Position numbers and translations under genes: made by a program. Shown here in pieces: positions 9,203-15,000 of a stretch of 15,000 nucleotides of DNA. The first letter of the stretch is position 1. Each line of letters opens with the position of its first letter. The notes beneath the pieces are model-generated. The model did not search any database. It had not been told where the DNA came from and was given only the letters and a program-made list of their open reading frames with translations. Where the stretch lies: positions 10,001 through 25,000 of the forward strand of contig VIGQ01002357.1 in the NCBI GenBank assembly GCA_009663005.1, in the 5' to 3' direction. The DNA comes from Actinidia chinensis (lineage: Eukaryota > Streptophyta > Magnoliopsida > Ericales > Actinidiaceae).

Positions 9203-9627
9203 AGATGGACCTAGGTCTCAAAGAATTTAAAAACCAAAATTTTGCTTTTTCCTTAGAGTGAATGGGAAAAGTTTTAGGAGTAAAATCTCCATAGGACATG
9301 AATTGTCTTGAAAGATTCGAACAGGCATCCTCAAAGTCTTTTAGATGAGTGTAAGGGTCTCTCAGACTCACAACCGGAAAATGTGGCAAAGCTTTTGTAA
9401 CATTCCCGATCTGAGTTTAATTGTGGTATGATGTGCGCGGAGGTACTATAGCAGAGAGGTTGTTTTGCCTTGGGGATTCACTGTCATCCCTCATAGTACG
9501 AGTTTGGGCTTCGACTTCCCCCTGCATACTGCATGATCACGATCCTCTACTTCCCTATAATCCCTGTTCTCCATTTTTGCCCCCGCCTTAGACCATGTAC
9601 AATAGGATCTTGTTCGTGATGATCCAT
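8584..9627 (-). pseudogene. Gag N-terminal and central part of Athila-type element
   Basis: Gag forms the particle that packages element RNA. The start at 9627-9625 is chosen because the protein then opens MDHHEQDP and leads into the known gag order. Next are SAIVPP (about 9455) and the open stretch 9389-8937 (150 codons). This holds LRDPYTHLKDFEDAC, KEKAKFWFLNSLRPRSIYSW, EFLKKFFPEK, SFFQAWERF.KDLLNAC and PPWHTINYF, which together are the retrotransposon gag domain. After a frameshift, an EDEVIAKLT-like segment (about 8810-8785) leads to a CCHC zinc knuckle at 8704-8663. That knuckle keeps C-x2-[F]-x4-H-x4-C spacing, but its second Cys has become Phe. The reading stops at the solo-LTR insertion. 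Confidence 0.9.
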
Positions 9628-9723
9628 TAATGGATGGTTTCAATGTGAATCTAGAAAAACGTGATATGTCTATCGGCATAGACTTGTGGGATAGATTGCA
9701 AATTCCAGTGGTAAATTCCGCAG

Positions 9724-9755
<32 letters not shown>

Positions 9756-10162
9756 TCTAAAGTATGAGGACATACAAATGCAAGGCCCACGTAAGCACGA
9801 TTTAACCAACCGATCAACACAATCTCCACAGTTATATCAGGCACCAATTCCAACAAGTAATCAATATCCCAGGCCGAACCACACATTTCCTTATGCAAAA
9901 CGAAAAACCACCGATAAAAAACAATAGCACAGAGCCTATTCACTCTAAATCCGCCTCCTATCTTAAATTGATGCCTAGACCCCTAAAAAAAAAAAAATTT
10001 ACTAAACTATCACAAAAAAGAGTGGAACAAGATTACCCAGATGGCCTTGGCCGTAGAGTTCACTTGTAGTAGATGGTGGTTGAAGCAATCCACTGAATTT
10101 AGCAAGGACGAGGTTTGTGTTTCTAGGCACGCCTCTATGGAGGTTCCCTTGTGCGAAGTAGG
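9628..10162 (-). other. 5' leader between primer binding site and gag
   Basis: About 535 bases separate the primer binding site from the proposed gag start. Short open stretches exist (68 codons at 9943-9737), but nothing in them resembles a protein family. A run of 12 A on the plus strand (9987-9998) is the only low-complexity item. This is the expected position of an untranslated leader and packaging region. Confidence 0.65.
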
Positions 10163-10182
10163 TTCCCCTAGCAACGGCGCCA
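10163..10182 (-). promoter_or_regulatory. Primer binding site, tRNA-Asp type
   Basis: The minus strand reads TGGCGCCGTTGCTAGGGGAA. The first 12 bases match the TGGCGCCGTTGCCGGGGA site widely seen in Athila/Tat elements, complementary to the 3' end of plant tRNA-Asp including its CCA. The remainder differs by a TA in place of C. It follows the LTR end by six bases. Minus-strand DNA synthesis would start here. Confidence 0.85.
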
Positions 10183-11069
10183 AAAACTTGATTCGCTCCA
10201 GGAAGGGATTCCTTACCGCAAGTGTAGGGGGGGGGTTTTCTGCAAAGTAGTTAAAAACTCGAAGTACGAGTACGATCCAATAAGGAACAGTGCAAGGTGA
10301 CAACAAAATAACTAAAACACTACGATGCAATCCTAACAAAGTCTACTTATGATTCAAAAATTAAAATAAAAAGATTGATTTGGGATTTTTGATGAGTTTG
10401 AACCTAAATTTAAATAAGACAAAATAAAAAACTGATTTACCTGATAATAAAAGGAACTCAAAATCGATTGATCCAGGTCAAGAGTTTCTCGGAATCCCAA
10501 TGAAAGCATATTATACCTCAAATCCTTCGACTATTCTGGAGTCTTAGAGATTCGGAAAAATTTAAAATTTAATTTTTGAAACCCAAATATTATATTTACT
10601 TCACCTCCAAAATAAAGCGTTTGTTATTATCAAGGTCGGTAGTGCATCACGATTCGCATCATAAAGATGTTATCGAACATAAATAGGACTCCCAAGTTTC
10701 GAAAATATTAGGATTGTAAAGAAAAAGAATAAAAAATTAGAAAGATCTAACGGTGAAACTATAAATTACTCCATTGTTCATACTTGATTTCCGATTGACT
10801 TCACGTAATCGATTCAGTTAAAGAAAACTACCCACTATGACTAGGGTAAACAAATATATAATTTATTGAATGCTTCTAAATTAATAAAATATTCTAATGA
10901 TATAAAACCAAGATAATTGATCAATACAAAGAAAATTGAAAACAATGATTATTGACCAAAACTCATTAAGTAATTAAAACAACAAGACTTTATGTCAAAC
11001 TTTACAAGATAATGAAAACTTTTGAAATTAAACTAAGAGGCTGAGAAAAACACCCTAAAAATCGCGTCC

Positions 11070-11588
11070 CCCCCCTCTAAGAATAAAGGGATCTATACTA
11101 GCACTTCAAATTCGAGTCCTAACAGATTGGAATCTTCCAAGATTTGGCCTTGTCGTTCGAACGCCCACTTCCTTTCTTCATTTAGTTCCAACGCTCAGTA
11201 ACCATCTTCTGAGTTTTCTCTTTCTCTCTTTCCTTAGGCGTTCGACGCCAAAATTCTGGTGCGTGTGGGTCAGCGTTCGAACGTTCTTCATAATTTCCCA
11301 ATTTCTTCACATCCACCAGCGTTCGAAACGCTGTTCCTCATTTGCTTGGGCGTTCGAACTCCCAATTATCTGAACCTTCTTTTTGAGTTTTTTTTCTCTT
11401 CTCATACAAAAAACCGTTCAACTTTTATGGTTCAATTCTTCCTCTTTTATCATATAAACCTACAATGGCGCGTGCGCGCTGCGCCCTAGAAGTGCAATAT
11501 AATGATAAAAATACAATAAATTAAACTAATCTAGGGCCAACTTGGTCAGTTTTACCTGCGCTTGGGGACTCCATATGCAGTCTAATCA
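11070..11588 (-). repeat. LTR tandem duplication, copy 1
   Basis: Paired with 11589-12838. Shared landmarks in order on the plus strand are AATTCGAGTCCTAA (11110 and 11639), a palindrome cluster, ATAAAC.TACAATG, AGTGCAATAT..TGATAAAAATA, AATTAAACTAA, GGCCAACT..GTCAGTTT and TATGCAGTC.AATCA (ending 11588 and 12838). This copy keeps a CpG-rich imperfect palindrome (11467-11485) that is decayed in the other. Confidence 0.8.
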
Positions 11589-12008
11589 CCCTTCTCTAGA
11601 AAATATAAAAAGAGTATATTAGACCCTTCCACATTCAATTCGAGTCCTAAATGATTAGAAAACGTCCCATTTTAGCCTTGGCATTCGAAAAACGCTCCAT
11701 TTGCTCTCCAACCAACCAAAGCGTTCCGAACGCTCAGTGCAAACTCTAAATTTTTTCCTCTTGTCTTTTAAAACACCGGTTTGTTCTTCAATACAACATT
11801 CGAACGCCTAAGTGTAAATCCTTTTGCAAGTCTTGTCATTTTTTTGAAGCTGTAATAGGCGTTAAAGAACGCTTAAAAAAATTCTAACTTTCACCCCCTC
11901 GCATGTTTCGGAACTGTAAGCAAGGCAGTCAAACGCTTCCGCAACATATTCTCTGGGCGTTCGAACGTTTGGTTTCCTCCTTTGCCTTGGGCGTTCGAAC
12001 CCTCAGTG
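11152..12008. repeat. GCGTTCGAACGC palindrome array in LTR
   Basis: About twelve copies of a 12- to 14-base palindrome in about 860 bases. Well-preserved ones are at 11152-11165, 11236-11249, 11271-11286, 11317-11333, 11348-11363, 11720-11740, 11955-11972 and 11989-12008. Decayed ones are at 11184, 11679-11698, 11796-11816 and 11857-11872. Several are followed by CTCAGTGCAAA or CTAAGTGTAAAT. Each full copy holds three CpGs in otherwise CpG-poor DNA. Spacing is irregular (about 30-90 bases). Their place in the U3 side of the LTR suggests regulatory sites. Confidence 0.85.
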
Positions 12009-12838
12009 TAAATGCTGAGTCTCTTTGACTTTTTCTCCTCTTCTTCATAACTCCATTTTGCGCGCCTCAGGCCATGTTTGATAATTGGTGATAGAATTTG
12101 GGGGATTAGTAATGAGGGTGGGGTTAGGATTGGGAATTGATAATGAGATTGTATTAGTTAATTAGGCAATAGTCCGACGGGGGTGTTTGGTGCAATACGG
12201 ATTCGACGTGGGATTAGTAAATATCAGGGTAATGTGGTCAATTAATGTCCAAAAAATTATAGAATTGTTTCATGAAATTTTATACTTACCCGTGTAATTT
12301 ATATAAATATACAAATATCAAGGGTAAATTGTGCAATTTGAGACCTAGGAGTAGGGGGGATTGCATATTCCCACGCCCCCCATGGGATAGCAACACCCCC
12401 AAATGGGGGATTCATTAGTCCGGGCGGACTATTGTCCGCCTCCCGGCCGAAACCAAACACGGATTAGAGTCCCCACCGTGGGATAACAGTCCAATCCCCC
12501 ACCTCCATGCCCGGTTATCAAAACATGGCCTCAGAGCCAATTCCGCGATGCTCCGTTAGATAGGACTTTTCCTAATTTTACGAGATCTTTCCACGTGCAT
12601 CTTCGATTATGTTCTGAGCTTCAGGATGAACAATATCTTCAAGGTAGTTTTAGACACGGTTATCAAATTCTTGCCCGCACTCTGTTGTACTTTATGGCTC
12701 AGTTTTTCACCTTTTCAATATAAACGTACAATGACTCACACGCTATAAGTGCAATATATGATAAAAATATAGAATTAAACTAAGTAAGGCCAACTAAGTC
12801 AGTTTAGCGTGCTTGACTACAATTATGCAGTCCAATCA
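11589..12838 (-). repeat. LTR tandem duplication, copy 2 (interrupted by MITE)
   Basis: The same ordered landmarks as copy 1, but about 790 bases long without the MITE, so it holds roughly 270 extra bases, mainly in the palindrome-rich part and around 12531-12690. The two copies differ by substitutions and indels, so the duplication is old or the copies evolve fast. Confidence 0.75.
12070..12530. mobile_element. PIF/Harbinger (Tourist-like) MITE, 461 bp
   Basis: The left end is GGCCATGTTTGATAA and the right end TTATCAAAACATGGCC, an imperfect terminal inverted repeat. Both sides are flanked by TCA (12067-12069 and 12531-12533), fitting the 3-bp TNA target duplication of PIF/Harbinger elements. 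There is no coding capacity. Inside are further inverted pairs (GTGTTTGGTG near 12184 with ACCAAACAC near 12451; AATAGTCCG near 12168 with CGGACTATT near 12425) and repeats of GGGGGATT, so a single strand could fold over its full length. Confidence 0.85.
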
Positions 12839-13625
12839 GTCTGCCATGGTAGCTCTCTCTAGTGGAAGTATTCTCTTGACCTTTTTAGGATACGAGTATT
12901 ATTGGATGTAAACCTACATATACGCCTATGGTACCAAAATTGAAGTATCAGCGAGGCAAAGGAAATTGGTACCAGATCCATCTACTATCAGCGGAACTTG
13001 TGGTTCGCCTAATTATTGCGAATACAAGGACCTGATCTCACATTTGTTGTTAGTATGTGACCAGTTTATGCACCGCCGCGTACTGCTCATCTAGATGAAT
13101 ATGTATAACATTCTCCGAATTTTAAGAAGTGTCCTAGTTGGATGTCCTATAAGTCTGGGGTCCAGTCGGGCCTTCTCAGGCTTTACAGATACTGACATGC
13201 AGGGTAAAGGAAGATAGAGTTCTACTTTTGGTTTATGTACTTTTTATGGTAGTCATCTCATATCTTAGAAAAGTAAGAAGAAAGTAATTGTCTCTCGATC
13301 TTTTGTCGAGGCTGGAGTATCGTTCATGCTACAGGGAACAAGTGAAATCCTTTGTTATCGGTCACTCCAATTGAGTTGGGTCTCAGGGACAAACTACTAC
13401 ATGACAATAAGTCAGCTATCATGTATCTTCTGATCAGTCCTTCATATGAGAACAAAATATATTAAGTGAGATTCACTCATGCGAAAAAAAATTTGCCCAA
13501 AGGTTATCACTTTCAGCTTTGTTCTATCATCTAATCATCTGCTCAACTGCGTATATACTACAAGAACATTAAAACAGTGCCTAATTAAATTCCATCTCGA
13601 ATGCATGTTTTTCCTCACAAATGGT
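12839..13625 (+). pseudogene. Ty1/copia reverse transcriptase-RNase H, 3' part, broken
   Basis: Spread over three frames, the plus strand shows the C-terminal part of copia pol. It starts with an SLSQRKYSLDLL-like stretch (12853-12885), then GCKPTYTPM (about 12906-12930) and a YQRLVGRLI-like block (about 12975-13010). Next come SQFMH (about 13055-13070), ILRYLK-like (about 13110-13130), GFTDTD with the RNase H Asp (13178-13196), SSTFG.C.F.GSHLIS (about 13218-13262) and SKK..IVSRS (about 13272-13305). EILC (about 13345), HMRTKYI (13445-13465) and an SSNHL block (about 13525-13540) follow. The left half is missing because the Athila-type element begins at 12838. Stops and frameshifts show it was already dead or has since decayed. 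The exact 3' end of the coding region is unclear. Confidence 0.88.
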
Positions 13626-13626
13626 T

Positions 13627-14180
13627 AGGTGACAACACTGGTGACAAACTGTTTCCTCCCCTCCTCAACAAGGGTCGTCCAGCAAGAAAGTCTCCTGGTG
13701 ACAAAATTTTTATTTTCGTCACCTAATAATATATGTTTTGTGACAAAATTTATTTCTCACCTATAATGACGTATTGGTGACGAACTATTCATCACCATTT
13801 GATATATTGTTTTGTCACCAATTATCTATTTCGTTCCAAATAGTTATTGAAAAATTGGACAAGTAAACAACTAGGTGAGAAAACAAATTTGTCACCTTGT
13901 TGACTTTTATGACAAAATATTTCCTCACCATTAACATATTTTTTGTCACAATAGTTGCTCAAAATAATAATAATAACAATATAGGTGAGGAAAAACTTTT
14001 GTCCCTATGTGACTATTTCATGTCATATTTTATCACTATTGTAATATATTTGGTCATATTTTTATTGTCACCAATAGTTAATGAAACTAATCATGTAACA
14101 ATATAGTGAGGAAAAACTTTTCAATCATCTATAATTTTAAATTTAAAAATTACAAAAACTAATAAAGGTGAGAAAAAATA
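13627..14180. repeat. Array of inverted GGTGACAAA / TTTGTCACC motifs
   Basis: About fifteen GGTGA[CG][AG]AA or reverse-complement TT[TC][GC]TCACC motifs occur in 550 bases, alternating in orientation (for example 13696, 13715, 13739, 13774, 13812, 13873, 13893, 13943, 14065 and 14166). A larger unit is visible from 13811, 13942 and 14063: TTTGTCACCAATAGTTA, then about 40 bases on AGGTGAGGAAAAACTTTTG, then a [CA]TCAC[CT]ATT segment; the period is about 122-131 bases. This style resembles the subterminal repeats of plant DNA transposons such as CACTA elements, but I cannot place either terminus. There is no credible coding content. Confidence 0.8.
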
Positions 14181-14314
14181 TTGTCAACCAATCTAGTTTT
14201 ATTATAAATGTGGAAAGCATAAAATAATCACATATAACCGTTTAAATTTCTGAGCCACTGATGAAGAATAAGATTTTTTTTTCACCTTTCCTCAACTCTA
14301 AGCATTCAATCCTC
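14181..14314. other. AT-rich stretch without recognisable features
   Basis: It contains a T run (14275-14282) followed by TTCACCTTTCCTC, which may be a stray member of the preceding motif family. Nothing else was recognised. Confidence 0.5.
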
Positions 14315-14605
14315 TATGGTATTTTTACCACCACCTTCGTTATAATTCAACAGTAAAAATGAGCATTTTCCGAGGGATTATGCCACCACCGACCCTCGTT
14401 TATTCACAAGCAAAAAAAAAAATAGTTCTGAGGGGTTATGCCACCACCTCGTTATTCCACAATTTAAAAGAGAGCAGTTCATGGGATATGCCACAACCCT
14501 CTCGTTATATTCAACAATTAAAAAGAGTAGTTCCGAGGGATTATGCCACCACTCATTATATATAACATTAAAAAAGACAAATTCCACGGGGTTATGCCTA
14601 CCCTC
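14315..14605. repeat. Minisatellite, about 53-bp unit, five to six copies
   Basis: The recurring unit reads, on the plus strand, a CTCGTTAT..TTCAACAATTAAAA block followed by GTTCCGAGGGATTATGCCACCAC. The TATGCC anchor recurs at 14379, 14437, 14487, 14542 and 14593 (spacings 58, 50, 55 and 51), and a degenerate first copy has ACCACCACC at about 14328. Open frames on both strands cross the array (14359-14565 plus; 14378-14635 minus) simply because the unit lacks stops in those frames. I do not regard them as genes. Confidence 0.88.
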
Positions 14606-15000
14606 AGGTTTTTCCCACACTTGGGTCCATTTCAAATAAACAAGAACAATACATGTATCAGGAACGGAATGCCTGTCTTACACTCATTCAATGATTAATT
14701 CACACATTTGCATATCCATATTTGATCTCTAAGTTCTAACTACCATCACAATATTTGATCTCAAAACAAACAACTTTGAACAATATGCAGCAATGTGATT
14801 GAAGCACAATCAAGCAACAAAGAGAAAATTAAATAGTGGTAGAGAAAATTTTATTGTTGACAATGGTGCAAGGAGGAAAACAATCAAAAAGCAACGAATA
14901 TAAAATGACTACAATAATTAAATAGTTAAGCAACTGTCTCCACATAGGCCTGGTCATCACATGATTTTTTTTTTTTTTTTTTGGGCAATGCATGAAAAAC
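14606..15000. other. Unassigned AT-rich sequence ending in a poly-T run
   Basis: About 400 bases in which I find no protein similarity, no RNA gene and no clear repeat. A run of 18 T lies at 14965-14982, which on the minus strand is a poly-A. ATATTTGATCTC appears twice (about 14718 and 14750). The segment may belong to the same element as the two repeat arrays to its left. Confidence 0.5.

Larger units (their letters stand above)
10189..12838 (-). mobile_element. 5' LTR of the Athila-type element (contains MITE and tandem duplication)
   Basis: The 3' end of the LTR is fixed by CA at 10190-10189, six bases before the primer binding site. It is preceded by ACTTGCGGTAAGGAATCCC (about 10222-10203), a common phrase near the end of LTRs in this group. 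The 5' end is placed at 12838, where the minus strand begins TGATTGGACTGCAT. Copia reverse transcriptase coding sequence starts immediately to the right, giving an independent boundary. Length is 2650 bases, or about 2190 without the MITE. A second TGATTAGACTGCAT copy at 11588 is treated as internal, part of a tandem duplication. If 11588 were the true start, the LTR would be 1400 bases. The 3' LTR is outside the window, so this cannot be settled here. Confidence 0.75.

Noticed and set aside
10010..10339. 109-codon minus-strand open stretch as a gene
   Set aside because: It spans the LTR end, the primer binding site and the leader, so it is chance openness across noncoding landmarks.
11152..12008. 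Heat-shock elements or a CRISPR-like array
   Set aside because: The TTCGAA core lacks the two-base gap of a heat-shock element, spacing is irregular, and the setting is a plant LTR, so a CRISPR reading does not apply.
13557..13575. CACTA-type terminus (reads TACTACAAGAACATT)
   Set aside because: It resembles CACTACAAGAAAA, but the first base is wrong, no opposing end is found in the window, and the position may still be copia coding sequence.
14359..14635. Overlapping plus and minus open stretches (68 and 85 codons) with repeated peptides
   Set aside because: Both simply translate the 53-bp minisatellite; there is no start context or family resemblance.

Overview
The window reads as repeat-filled intergenic DNA from a flowering-plant nuclear genome. 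It is AT-rich, has no intact host gene, and consists of transposable elements inserted into one another. All protein similarity comes from plant LTR-retrotransposon gag, pol and env-like families. It was found by reading broken frames by eye, with no database search.

The backbone (1-12838, minus strand) is one large, decayed Ty3/gypsy element of the Athila/Tat group. In its own 5'->3' order, which runs right to left, it has: a long 5' LTR (12838-10189), a tRNA-Asp-type primer binding site (10182-10163), a leader, gag (9627 to about 5700), protease (5699-5291), a linker, reverse transcriptase (4879-3892), RNase H (3891-3380), integrase (3379-2100), a noncoding spacer (2099-1026) and an env-like reading region (1025-1). 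The 3' LTR must lie left of the window. Every coding part is broken by frameshifts and stops, so nothing here can make a working protein.

Three insertion events are readable. (1) The Athila-like element sits inside an older Ty1/copia element on the plus strand, whose reverse transcriptase/RNase H end continues from 12839 to about 13625. (2) A solo LTR of about 2 kb (6584-8578, minus orientation) interrupts gag inside a conserved motif, flanked by a 5-bp duplication with one mismatch. (3) A 461-bp PIF/Harbinger (Tourist-like) MITE (12070-12530, TCA duplication) sits inside the 5' LTR.

The 5' LTR contains a tandem duplication and about a dozen copies of a CpG-bearing palindrome, GCGTTCGAACGC. 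The same motif recurs between integrase and the env-like region (1720-1850), upstream of a TATA box. Right of the copia remnant are an array of inverted GGTGACAAA/TTTGTCACC motifs (13627-14180) and a minisatellite with a unit of about 53 bp (14315-14605). The last 400 bases hold nothing I can name except an 18-T run.

The most unusual signals are the palindrome array and its recurrence near a possible internal promoter for the env-like gene, and the GTGAC repeat array of unknown class.
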